From positions 40,655,255 to 40,719,254 of the forward strand of contig NC_054083.1 of assembly GCF_017562075.2 (NCBI RefSeq): a DNA stretch of 64,000 bases, read 5' to 3'. This document shows positions 1-10,672 of the stretch, piece by piece (the first letter of the stretch is position 1; every line of letters begins with the position of its first letter). The position numbers and the translations under genes are program-made. The stretch is from Anopheles merus. Its lineage: Eukaryota; Arthropoda; Insecta; Diptera; Culicidae. A model generated the notes under the pieces. It was given only the letters and a program-made list of their open reading frames with translations, made no database searches and was not told where the DNA came from.

Positions 1-161
1 CCCACCCGTTCATAATTAATTTGGTAATTGATTAAAGTGCTCGCTTATCAACGTCGCAAACGCGTAGCCTCATCGCATTGCAAGGTTGCGTGTTGGCCCG
101 ATGCGTTTAGTTACACCCATCTTCCATCCGCGTGTGTGCGTGCGTGTGTGTGTGGAAAGCA

Positions 162-998
162 ATGCTAAAAGTGTTGAACATTTTTCACACCCTGCTCATC
201 TGCAATGTGCGTACGGTACGACCCACGAAAGGCCACCAGCCAGCGGTTGGCTACAAAATATCCCGAGCACGTGTGCAGTTGCTACTGCCGCTGGTCGTGA
301 TTTTCGTGCTGGCGTTCCTTAACCCCTGGACAACGCACCGAAGAAAGGACCAGCACACCATCAACCTTAACCTCTTCACCATCTATGCCCGGCTGCTGGT
401 AACGGTGCTCATTGTGGTGCTGCTGATTTGCGACAACTTTCGGCAACGGTTTCACCTACTCTCGCTACTTCACACCCTACCGGGCAGTGCCTTCACTGGG
501 CGGAAGGGCAGCCAATTTTCCGTTAAAAAACTACAGCTAGTGATACTACTAATCTGCAATGTTCTCTCAATATCCGAAGCGCTGTACAAAATCTACCAAA
601 GTCGTCAGTATTCGTACTCCCTGGGAGTCGTTAGCGGCGTCCTGGTCGAGCATTACATCCTGCTGAACCTGTTGCTCTGTCAGCTGCTTGCGGAAACGCT
701 TTCCAATGCGTACGCGACTCTGCAGCACAGTCTGGGTGTGCATCCATTTCACGCCATTATCCGTGAGCTGACGGTGCTGGACGGCTGCAAGAACCATCTC
801 TCCGAGGTGATTGGCCTTAAGCTAATCCTTGTGATACTGCATCTCATGTTCAACGTATCGTTCTGCACGTACGATATACTGGAGCATGTGCTAAGCGAAA
901 AACATCTCCGAGACATCACACGGCTGTCGATCATTGCGGTACAGGAAACGGTAATGCTGTTTGGGCTGTGCTTCCAGTTCACCATGCTGGATCGAAAG
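162..998 (+). CDS. Gustatory receptor alternative first exon A (6 TM, N-terminal part)
   Basis: Alternative first coding exon of a multi-promoter gustatory receptor locus, encoding 279 residues with about six hydrophobic segments. The start ATG at 162 is chosen because MLKVLNIFHT aligns with the starts of the sister exons (for example MHELQFLNIFNY); the open frame extends further upstream only through non-ATG codons and GT-rich sequence. The exon ends in phase 0 at ...MLDRK, with donor GTAGGC at 999. Joined to the shared exons at 7580, 7714 and 7884 it would give a 357-residue receptor, a normal Gr length. It is the most divergent of the set and lacks the VSPTYL segment near the N-terminus. 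Further first exons could lie upstream of the window. Ligand unknown. Confidence 0.8.
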
Positions 999-1204
999 GT
1001 AGGCTACACGGCGCTACATTATCCCACCAAATGGATTTAATTACTCATACGTTGTTGTTGCTTGATTTAATATTTAACGTCCCTGGCTCAATTATTCAAC
1101 GTACTGTTTCCTTCCATCCCGCGTCGAGCCATGTCGTTGGAGTGATCCATTAGCGCCAGAGCTGCGCCAGTTGCCATCTAGTCGCGCCTACCCGTGCCCG
1201 CAGC

Positions 1205-2080
1205 ATGGAGGAGCTGAAGATCCTAAACTTGTTCAATCACTTTCTCGTGTCGCCGGTTCAGCTTCACCGCACCGAGCAGCAGAAATCCAACAGTTACATC
1301 TTTCGCAACAGAAACCTCCTCTGGAATACGGCCATCCTGTCGTCTTTAACGCTAGTCAGCGCCACTTCTGCGCTACTGCTTCTGTTACATGACTTTACTG
1401 AACTGCTAACCACCGTGATGGGTGTCATTACGATGATTCTGTACGGCATACGGCTGGTAGTGGTAGTTCCCCTTATATGTTGGACACTGCTAAACGGCCG
1501 CACACTGGTAGACATTTCCAACCGTGCGCTAGCCATCGAACGACAGTTCGGTTCTGATCGGGTCGTACTCATCAACGTGTGGCTCCTCACGCAAACGCAA
1601 ATCTGTATCGCTCTGGTGATGCTGCTCTTCAACATTGTCGTGCAGTTGTACTACATACTGTCGTTCGATCTTTATCAAAAAGGTGTTAATATCGTTGTTG
1701 TGTTTGTATTTTTCGTGCTCGAAGCGTTCATCTCCCTCCACCGGGGCTATGTGCAGTTTTGGCCTGCATTCTTAAGCCACCGGTACGCGAAACTAATCAG
1801 TCGCGCTGCCTACAAGCACAACCATTCGCTCCAAACCGTCATGGCTCTCGGGAGTGATCTGGAAAGCTTTAAGCGCAAGTGTAGCTCCATCTTTGGGCTA
1901 ATGCAGCTGCTACACTTGCTGAACATTTTTGTAACGTGCTCCGTTGAGGCGTACATTGTTTTACACGTCATCGATATTGGTCTGGGGGTACACTACGTTG
2001 CTATGAATCTCGTCTCCGCGCTTACGTACGGTGTGTCGTTTTTAATTTACACGTACTCTCACAACCTCGTCAACGTAAAG
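1205..2080 (+). CDS. Gustatory receptor alternative first exon B
   Basis: Encodes 292 residues starting MEELKILNLFNHFLVSP. Hydrophobic stretches lie near residues 40-62, 72-95, 122-150, 160-180, 232-255 and 265-283, giving six of the seven membrane segments of the insect 7tm_7 Gr family. It ends in phase 0 at ...HNLVNVK with a strong donor GTAAGT at 2081. The open frame runs past the donor to a stop at 2165, which is read here as intron. Splicing to the three shared 3' exons gives 370 residues. The decayed exon at about 5825 looks like a relative of this one (compare the FRNRNLLWNT segment). Expected in sensory neuron membranes as a ligand-gated channel subunit; that is family knowledge. Confidence 0.85.
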
Positions 2081-2243
2081 GTAAGTCAACGGTTGGGTGA
2101 AGAGTCAACCACTCCACTCCTCAAATGCTGCTCAATTATTCAGATCTCATTAACTATCCAGCAGTAAGAGTGCTGGATCGTTTCACGCATTTCGCACTAC
2201 ACCAACGCTCTCTTTTTAGTAACGACCCTGCTCGGCAAGCAGA

Positions 2244-3131
2244 ATGGATGAGCTACAGTTTCTGAACGTTTTCAATTACTGTTTCGTTTCGCCCACCTAC
2301 CTGTCGTTCGATATCGAGAACAATCGTTACGATTTCCGCCTCAGAAATGTCTGCTGGAACGTAACGCTGTTGATCGTGCTCGTCGCGGTTAATTGCATTG
2401 GTGCCACTGTGATGGTGTTAGAATTTATGCACGACACGCTCGACAGTGTGATGGGAGCATGCAACATTATTATCTGCATTATGCGGCTATCAGTTGTAAT
2501 ACCACTGACACTGTGGATGTGGCTGTACAGGCATAAACTATTGGAAGACTGTACGATTGCTTTGAATCTTTTACAAGACAAGTCTAAGCAGCAATTCCAA
2601 AATCCAACCAAGCGAAATAGTAGATGCCTTCTTTATTGGATACAGGTCGGCACGATCGTCATCCTACTGATTGCTGCCGTGGTCGGTGATGTCTACATAT
2701 GGTGGAAATTTATAGCAAAACAAAAGCTCTACTACATCCTCAACTTAAGTGCATACATTATCCTGGATTTTGTATCGCTAATGCATCTTATGTACACGCA
2801 ATGCTTAGCCTTAGTGATCGCCGATCATTTCAATGAGTTAGCGTGCCGCGTTAAACACGAACCAGACGAACCCGATATGCTTCAAACGGTGAACACCATC
2901 TGGGACGATTTGGAACACTACAAGCAACGTACCATAGCCACGTTCGGCGTCATGAATGTTCTTCATGCGCTGGATGCGCTGGTAAAGTGTGCCGTTGAAA
3001 CGTACGTCATATTCAGTACCTGGGAAATGGGCTTCGGTTTACTGGGAGCATTTCTCGACATAATTACCCTAACCATGTACGCGGCCACCTTTTTCATATT
3101 CGCGTTCGCGCACGATCGCGTTGAAGTGAAG
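2244..3131 (+). CDS. Gustatory receptor alternative first exon C
   Basis: Encodes 296 residues beginning MDELQFLNVFNYCFVSPTYL, closely related to exons D and E, so these three form a local tandem duplication. Six hydrophobic segments are visible. The conserved stretch before TM5 (TIWDDLEHYKQRTIATFGVM) matches the WDxLxxxKxR pattern of the sister exons. The exon ends in phase 0 at ...HDRVEVK with donor GTAAGT at 3132. With the shared exons the product is 374 residues. Spacing to the previous exon is about 160 bp, so any exon-specific promoter must be compact. Ligand cannot be inferred. Confidence 0.88.
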
Positions 3132-3357
3132 GTAAGTCCATCAAACTGTTGTTTCAAACATCCTTCGAGAACGTGCTAGGATAGCCGGAGGTTGTTTGTA
3201 CCATAAATGCCGTCAATCATGTAGTATTAAGAGAACATTAATAATTAACCCGTCATCGTCTGCTCCAACTTAATCCTTTTCATGAGTTTAGGGGCATTGT
3301 ATTGGAATATTCCAGCGCATCCTGTTCAGTCACGATCAGTTAGCTCCAACAAGCACA

Positions 3358-4272
3358 ATGCATGAGCTGCAGTTCCTTAACATCTTCAACTACTGCTTTG
3401 TTTCACCCACTTATCTTCACTTCGATAGCCTGACCAATCGTTACGAATTCCAGTGCAGAAATGTGTACTGGATGGTAACGCTGTTAGCCGTGCTCGTTAC
3501 GTGTAGTTTCAGTTGTGCCACTTTTCTCATGTTGGAAGTTTTGCGAAACAATCTAGCAAGTGTAATGACAACTACCACCATCCTGCTCTACATGATGCGG
3601 TTTCTAGTGTTGGTGCCACACATACTGTGGTTATTGCTGTACAGGGGTAGGTTGAAGCATGATTGCGCTTTTGCGTTGAGCATTGTTCAGGAAAAGGATA
3701 AACGACTGTTTCAAATGCCGAAACTCGCCGATCAAAGGCGAAAGCGAAAGACATTGCAACTATACTGGGTTCAGATCGGCTGCATTGTCGTCATACTGTT
3801 GGTTGGTTCGGTTGTTCAATCTTACACCTTGTGGAGTATCGTATCGCCTAGCAAAGGACACTTATTCGGTTACTACTTGTTCAACTTATTAGCGCTTGTG
3901 GTAATGATCTTTCTCTCTCTAATGCATCTCATGTATGCTCAATGCTGGACCTTACTCATCAGCCTTTACCTAGAGGAGTTGGTGTGGATTACTAAAAGCG
4001 AGCAGTTACAGTTAGGATCACTTCGAACAGTGATCGCACTCTGGGACGACTTGACATACTTCAAACAACGAGTCGCATCTACGTTCGGGTTGATGAATGT
4101 ACTTCATCTGTTAGATATTTTGATAACGTGTGCCACCGAAAGCTACGCTATAATCTATTTTTATGAATTTGGATTTAACCTGCTGGGTGCCCTGTTGAGT
4201 ATAGTCATACTTGTCCTGTATACTGGTGCCTGTTTCTTGTTCGCATACGCGCACGATCTCGTTGAGGTAAAG
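3358..4272 (+). CDS. Gustatory receptor alternative first exon D
   Basis: Encodes 305 residues starting MHELQFLNIFNYCFVSPTYL; the first 20 or so residues are identical to exon E, indicating a recent duplication or gene conversion. Six membrane segments are visible. It ends in phase 0 at ...HDLVEVK with donor GTAAGT at 4273; the frame stops soon after the donor. The predicted spliced product is 383 residues, the longest of the set, because of extra basic residues (QRRKRKT) in the loop before TM3. Confidence 0.88.
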
Positions 4273-4616
4273 GTAAGTGATGGCAATTGTTTACTTAATT
4301 ACTAAACGATTGCTTTTTTGATTCAATCTTCTATGATGGCATGTTGACACATCGATTTCTGTTAATTTACTAATTATTGATTAGTACATTATAGTAAATT
4401 GCGTTGTGCTTAGTGATATTTCACAAGCAATTAGTACTGATCTAGCATGCATAAGTTCATTAATTCGATCAACAAATAGTCATCCTTTCACGAAACCAAA
4501 TGATGGCATCCCTTTCGTTTTGGTCGGTGTCAACGGAATGAGTTTATGTTCCTTGTTTGAGTGATTAAACAACGCCCTCTTCCGTTGGCGCACTAGTAGC
4601 ACCCGCAGCACACACG

Positions 4617-5501
4617 ATGCACGAGCTGCAGTTTCTTAACATCTTCAACTACTGTTTCGTGTCGCCCACTTATCTTCACTTCGACAGCCTGTGCAATCGT
4701 TACGAATTCCAGCACAAAAATGTCTTCCGTAATGTAACGCTACTAATCGTGTTGGCGACGTGTAGTGTCGTTAGTGCCGTTGCGGTTATCGTGGAATTTA
4801 TGCAAACCTCACTGTTAAGTGTCATCGGAGCAAGCTCTATTATTCTCTATATTACGAGGTTTTTAGTGATGATACCCCTAACACTGTGGGTATGGTTGAG
4901 CAGGCATAAACTTATAAACGATAACAACATTGCATTGAACATTCTCCAGCACAAACACGCCAAGTTCCATCCAATGACAGCCAGGCGAAAAACGTTGCAA
5001 ATATATTGGATTCAAGTGGGCAGCATCATCATCTTACTTACTGCTGCTTTAATGGGACATTGTATCACCTGGTGGGAAATTGTAGCAACACAAAAGGAAT
5101 ACTTCTTTCTCAACGTATGTGCACTGGTTGCACTAGAAATCCTTACCCTTATGCATCGCATGTACATTCAATGTTGGGCCCTGGTTATCGCCCATCATTT
5201 AGATGAGTTGGTGGGGTTTGTAAAAAACAAGCGTGTAGAATTTCATCTGCTTCGAGCGGCGATCGTTTTCTGGGACGAGTTGGAATACTTCAAGCAGCGT
5301 GCTACATCCACATTTCGGGTGATGAATGTTCTTCATGTGTTAGATATTTTGATTACATGTGTCGTTGAAACGTACACTATATTCTATGTTTATGAAATGG
5401 GGCTCAGCTTGGTGGATGCACTACTGAACGTAGCTACCCTTACTGTGTACGCTGCCACCTTTTTCATGTTCACATACGCGCACGATCTCGTGAAGGTGAA
5501 G
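4617..5501 (+). CDS. Gustatory receptor alternative first exon E
   Basis: Encodes 295 residues beginning MHELQFLNIFNYCFVSPTYL, sister of exon D over the whole length (also SLCNRYEFQ versus SLTNRYEFQ). It ends in phase 0 at ...HDLVKVK with donor GTAAGT at 5502. The spliced product would be 373 residues. An AT-rich gap of about 340 bp separates it from exon D and is the likely site of its promoter. No frame damage is seen. Confidence 0.88.
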
Positions 5502-5824
5502 GTAAGTACACACCCACAAGCACACACAATTGTCCACTAAATCAATTTATATTCGTTGATGTAATACTTCAGGATTGCCAGTTTATCTATCGATGAATAT
5601 TGCTGATTTAGAGAAGAAAATGAAGAATCATTTCACTACCATTAACAATTCAAACACACTAAACAATCATCAATTTCTGTTTCTGCCAGAGGCTTAGTGA
5701 TAATTAGTGATATTTTGGCTGCAAATCATGAGATTCGCCTTTCGATTCGACGCAGAAATGTGTATCCGTGTATCTCGGGGACCGCCTGTAGTTCACCTTT
5801 AGTAACAGTATAACATACATCAGT

Positions 5825-6356
5825 TAACGTTCTTAAACTGGTTCAATCATTTGCTAATTTGCTAAAGCTTCCTATCTTCCACAACAGAAATCTCCTTCTC
5901 AACACTTCCGTACTAACAACATTGCTTGTAGTTTGTTTTGTTTTATCATCTCATAATACTATAGCGAGATTTTCGATGCAATGTTTCAAACGGTACCCTT
6001 CACCCGTTTCGTTGCGTGACCAATTGAGCTGCAGTGCTGAACGGCGATACGGTCTATTGGTGTTAAAAGTGCAGATCTATCTTAACGTCGTTGTGCTTGC
6101 AGTTATTCTCTGCTTTCACATTCATACAGTCTTTGTAAGAGGCTACATGTACGGCTCTGACAGTACATGGCAGGCAAATGTCGTAGCTGTTGCATGTCGA
6201 TCAAGCCACCTATGCCATCAAGGCATACATGAGTTACTATCTAATACACGCTGGGTATAGTTATAAGGATAGTTTCATGAACTGGTTCACCCTTATCATA
6301 AACGGAGGATCATTTTTATCCTTTAAATTCAACTATTATGCTGCCGAAGCGAAGTC
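5825..6356 (+). pseudogene. Decayed gustatory receptor first exon (pseudo-exon)
   Basis: A remnant of a seventh first exon. At about 5825 the sequence resembles ELKILNLFNHF of exon B, but the ATG is lost (TTAACGTTCTTAAACTGG). From 5859 an open stretch retains NRNLLLNTSVLTTLL, then a large internal deletion, then a match to the TM3 region of exon B (VQIYLNVVVLAVI). Around 6280-6356 another frame retains a TM6-like piece followed by AAEAK. Where sister exons have AAG followed by GTAAGT, this copy reads AAGTCAAGC, so the usual donor is gone. Frame shifts, a missing start, missing TM segments and the lost donor together support a pseudo-exon. Confidence 0.7.
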
Positions 6357-6599
6357 AAGCTAATGCTTAAGAACACCTGCACGTTAACGTCGGTTTGGGT
6401 AGCGTGTGAGTATACGCCACAAAGTATGCATACCGCATCACAAAATATTCATTCGATAGCTAAAAGCTATGTAAGATCAACATTGTTAAATATGCATTGA
6501 CAGCACGTTGATAGTACTCGCACAACAGCAACGTGATTGCTTTTCCCCGCAGTAGCAAGCAGAACCTTGTACCGCGCAAAACGTTGTCCGACCATTCCC

Positions 6600-7460
6600 A
6601 TGAATCACTTAAAAATACTCAACCTATTCAACCACCTCTTCATTTCCCTTGTTTACGTAGACCAAACGCCCAAAGGGCCGACCGTACGGCGCAAAAATGC
6701 GCTAAGAAACATCATTGTTCTGCTTGCCACGGTTTCGATTGTTTCCTTCATTGGCTTGAAGCGCACATTGACCGACTTTCGCCAAATGATTAGCTCGGTG
6801 ACAGAAATCGTCCATCTGTTGAAGTATTTCATCAACGCTGACATTATGTACACGATCCTGAGTGGGATGTATCAGCACAGCTTGAAGGTGATCGTGATCG
6901 TCAAAGAAGCGATCACAATCGACCACACGATGCAACGGGTTTGCACATTGATGAGGAATCGTTTTGCGGTACGACACACGCTGCTGAAAATGCTCACCGG
7001 TGTCATTATTCTCTTGCGAGGATCTTTTTTCCTGATGTACTTGTATCTGCAGTTCCGGTACAATCTTTCCTACGAGCTTTACCTAGTGCTGCACGCTAAC
7101 CTGCTGGTCGAGCTGTCCATGGACCTGCAGAAGCTGTTTCTACTCTATTTCGCACTGTACATGATACAGCGTTATCGAATTTTAGCAAACTTACTTGACC
7201 GTAGCGATCCAACTACGGTGGCTGTTGTGTTTCAAGCTTTCGAAGATCTTACAACCTTTAAAAAGCATCTATCGAAAACGTTTGGTCTGCATCTGCTCGC
7301 TCTCATACTGCAGACGTTCGTGGCGTGCTCGATTCATGCGTATCTCATCGTCGTAGAGCAGAGACACATTTTCCAACTAATAGCGAATGTTGCTCAGCTC
7401 GTGATAAACCTTACCTTGTTCTTCATTTTAACCTATTACTATGATTACGTTGAGATCAAG
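6600..7460 (+). CDS. Gustatory receptor alternative first exon F (closest to shared exons)
   Basis: Encodes 287 residues. The start MNHLKILNLFNHLFISL at 6600 is preferred over an upstream in-frame codon at 6537 because it aligns with exon B and the 21 residues upstream are not conserved. Six hydrophobic segments are visible, with the pre-TM5 stretch AFEDLTTFKKHLSKTFGL. It ends in phase 0 at ...YDYVEIK with donor GTGGGT at 7461, weaker than the GTAAGT of exons B-E, and lies only about 120 bp from the first shared exon. The spliced product is 365 residues. Confidence 0.87.
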
Positions 7461-7579
7461 GTGGGTGTTGCAGGTCGGGAAACAGATGAAGATTTGCTGT
7501 AACGAAAGATGAAAATTAGTTGATTGAATTTAAAACATTTGAGTTGCTGAGAGATTTGTTTCATTGTATCTCATTGCAG

Positions 7580-7651
7580 GAAGCAGAGCTTAAGGATGCA
7601 CTGAAATCGATGCAATACACAAATCTTAAACGACAATCTCGAGATCAGAAG
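7580..7651 (+). CDS. Shared Gr exon 2 (constant region)
   Basis: A 72-bp exon of 24 codons (EAELKDALKSMQYTNLKRQS...DQK). It starts after a pyrimidine-rich acceptor ending TTGCAG and ends with donor GTAAAT. It is phase 0 at both ends, matching the phase-0 donors of all six intact first exons. It encodes the cytoplasmic loop before the last membrane segment. It is too short and ATG-less to be expressed alone, so it is constant sequence joined to each variable exon. Confidence 0.85.
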
Positions 7652-7713
7652 GTAAATCGTTGTGTGAAATGGCCAGTACATACCTGTTTCAAGCTTTTTT
7701 CTGTTTTACACAG

Positions 7714-7809
7714 GACTTCTATGACCTCGTCAATCTGAAGCTGATGATGGAATCCCCGAAGATAACCGCTTGTGGGCTTTTTGAAATAAATTTGCAGATA
7801 TTCTATAAC
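7714..7809 (+). CDS. Shared Gr exon 3 (constant region)
   Basis: A 96-bp exon of 32 codons (DFYDLVNLKLMMESPKITAC, then GLFEINLQIFYN). It lies between an acceptor ending TTACACAG and a donor GTATGG, phase 0 at both ends. The ACGLFEIN..L stretch is the typical Gr-family segment entering TM7. The intron before it is only 62 bp. Confidence 0.87.
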
Positions 7810-7883
7810 GTATGGCCGCCACAGTGCGAAAAAAACAACCGCCCTTGCACTTTTGATTAGCAGACGCTCTTATCTCTTTACAG

Positions 7884-7952
7884 GTATTTGCCGCCATCAT
7901 AACGTACATCGTAATATTGTTCCAGTTTCGAGGGTTTGAAAAATCACCATAA
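7884..7952 (+). CDS. Shared Gr exon 4 (TM7 and TYhhhhhQF C-terminus)
   Basis: Last coding exon: 22 codons plus TAA, reading VFAAIITYIVILFQFRGF and ending EKSP. TYIVILFQF is the TYhhhhhQF signature that defines the C-terminus of insect gustatory receptors. It begins after CTCTTTACAG in phase 0. Only one such exon exists in the window, while six intact first exons precede it, which forces the shared-exon splicing model. Confidence 0.9.
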   Translation, partial: VFAAIITYIVILFQFRGFEKSP

Positions 7953-8074
7953 AGAGAAAGGGCGTCCGGTCCCCTTCAGAGTGCACATTTGTTCATTTCG
8001 AGTACTGTTTACTATACTTCGTCTGCTGAATCACGTCAGCAATTAGGCATTGCGCTGTGTGAAGCATGATAAGA

Positions 8075-8080
8075 AATAAA
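8075..8080 (+). terminator. Candidate poly(A) signal of the Gr locus
   Basis: AATAAA 120 bp after the shared stop codon; a second AATAAA lies at 8141-8146. The position is suitable for 3' ends of all receptor isoforms. Confidence 0.5.
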
Positions 8081-10045
8081 GAGACTTTTTTGTGATACAT
8101 CACCCACTTCTATCGTACAACTGCAAACACAAACAGGAAAAATAAAATACAAACATGAACCAACAGCATTACCTTTGCTCGCATTTACTTTTCTTCAGAT
8201 TTGCTCTTTACTCTGCAACCACTCGTCGTTACACATTGCAAAAAAAGGAGATTACAGTTCCGGGGGTGATCTTCTTTTGTCTGCTGCTGCTCAGTCCCTG
8301 TTCAATATTCTATAGATCCGTCAGCCATTTATTTTGCCCACCTATTTGCGCGATAAACACTTTAAAATATATCAACATCTTCACAGTTGTTGCCCACCGG
8401 GGCCAAAAAATGTTTTCCACTCAATTTAAATATCGTTTTCGTTTTACTACACTCTTTCCGCTTCTCTTCGACCGCGCTCCTCTTTTTGCTACACTAACAA
8501 GAAATAGAGGATTTTGTCTAGCTACGTTAACGATTAGTTAATTTCTTATTTTGTTTTAGATAAATTTGCTCTTGTTTTGTTTGTTTAGAATGACAACATA
8601 TTCCCTTGCTTCCGACTCTCTCTCTCTCTCTCTGTCTATCTCTCTTTTAGTTCGCATTTCGAAAACGAATAATATTGCAACACGAATTAGGGGAACAGGA
8701 TCGCTAAGATTTTTTCTACAAGACTGCTAGAAACGGTACACAGGGGCTCGCCCCATATAAACCTTCTGATTAGTTTTAATGGAAAAACGTACAGAATAAA
8801 GATTTCTCATCACCGTTCCTGACCTCCACTCCTTACAGACTCCCTACGTCACTGCTATGTCCAGTGTCCGGATAGTGCGTACGGCGATACGTTTACTTTA
8901 GCGCTAGAGAATCGAAATGCTACGAAACAACGTTTGGAAGATTTTTACTTCGTCCTACTTCGTGCGCTGCAAAACGCTCGGTCTAGAGCAGTTACTCTTT
9001 TCAGAAAGGGCGAGTAAACGCGCATGGTTTTTATTTTATTTTGTAGAATTTAGATTGTACTCAGTTCTCGCTGGAAAGAAGGAAATGGAATAGAAAAACT
9101 GCCGGAAACCTATCCTGCTTATCTACATATATAAGTTTTTTGTCGTGTTTTAGCGCAATCGCACCTTTCCAGGCGCCTATTAACATTAAGCTACGGAAAC
9201 GGTGAGCTTGGAGCCTAGCATGAGTTGTATTACTTGAGAAGAAAACTGGAACAGGAGAATCAGATTGAATTATGTGTTTGATTTTCATTTCTGCTACCCG
9301 TGTAGTGCATCCTAATAATCGGTCGTGCTTCCTGCTCTACACTTAGTCGTTTACTCCTTCAAGTTCTTAGGTTTTGAAACAAAAAACACTTCAAAAGCTT
9401 ACACCAAAAGATTACTTAAACATAAAACATCCATTTTCATTTAAATTGACATTCTGCTCCTCGTACCAAAAAAAACTAAGCAAATAGTGGAATAGTTAGG
9501 CCAATACAGTAGGCTCCCGAAACGCTACGACATTCTCAATTCCGTTTGCAGGTAAGTGCGCTTTTAAAATAATACAGCCTTGCACAATAAAACCTAATCC
9601 TGCCACTTATCACAAAAATCACAAAACAACAACAACAGAACGAAGCTCTCGGATTGACTTTGTTTATGTACAACACAGGACGCTTGCTTCTTGAAAATAG
9701 TTTTCCATAATTTGGTTCCACTGTTATGCTAGTGAGCTGATGGTCGTGTTTCATGTTAACGTTGTTTTCCCTAGCAATGCATTGTGCTACTAAGAACCTT
9801 CCAACGGACGATTGTTCGCAGAGTGAGCATAATCAATTCGCATCGAACACCGTACAGCATTAAGGGTTTCATGCTACAGGCCTAGCTTTTCTAAACAGTC
9901 GACACTCTTTGTTGCTAAGTAGTAATTGTTCCTATTTGTTTTTTGTGCACACCGTTTCTGCTTATAGTTAATCACACAGTCTGTCTTGCGTCCGGAACGC
10001 GCACGTATCCTTTCCCTAGCTATAGCTGTGCGAGTCTTACGGTTT

Positions 10046-10050
<5 letters not shown>

Positions 10051-10077
<27 letters not shown>
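10051..10077. repeat. (TA)n microsatellite
   Basis: About 13 uninterrupted TA units in the probable 3' UTR or downstream region of the glycosyltransferase. Confidence 0.9.
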
Positions 10078-10080
<3 letters not shown>

Positions 10081-10672
10081 TTTCAATTATTCTCTAAATA
10101 TTATACATACATAGTGAGTTTTAACTATCTCTCCTATTAAGATCTTTGAGCGTTCGGTTGCGTTAACTAATTCAAAGAAGTATCTCTATGCGGGGGTTTA
10201 TCTTCGATCTGCTGCCCACACTATCCATTACTGGTTTTGGTTTAGATGCTGTCACTACACGGCCTAGCATGCACAACATGGTTGCGGTTCTTTCGTGTAC
10301 TTTCATCTCGTCTTGAATGCGTACATGAGCAAATGTATGTTTTACGACAGTGAAAGAAGGGCCGATAGTTGAGGATCGCTTTAAAAAAGAGAAAATAATT
10401 CACTAAGAAAGACTCGAGATAGCCACAAAAAACTTTACAGCTTATAAGAAAATCATGTACAACAAAATTGCGACAGTAAAAAGGAAAACGATAACTCACT
10501 ACATAAAAAAGTAAATAACGAAGTAAAACAAAGATTCAAAGAAAAGGCGACTAACACATGGAGACGACTAAGAGGCAGAAGTAACATCCATTTGCTCATG
10601 ACGCAACCCTCGTGGGTCTTATCACAAGCAGTACGCGGGATTGTTGTCTCTTCCCCGTCAACCCTGTGCTTG

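Larger units (their letters stand above)
7953..10672. other. Convergent intergenic region, 3' UTRs
   Basis: Non-coding DNA between the plus-strand Gr locus and the minus-strand glycosyltransferase. It is AT-rich, with a (TC) tract near 8610, TTTATT motifs near 9030 that read as AATAAA on the minus strand (possible glycosyltransferase poly(A) signals), and a (TA) microsatellite at 10051. No convincing gene is seen. Confidence 0.5.

Noticed and set aside
8155..8541. 128-codon frame on the plus strand
   Set aside because: AT-rich, no homology recognised, lies in the convergent 3' region; probably 3' UTR of the glycosyltransferase on the other strand.
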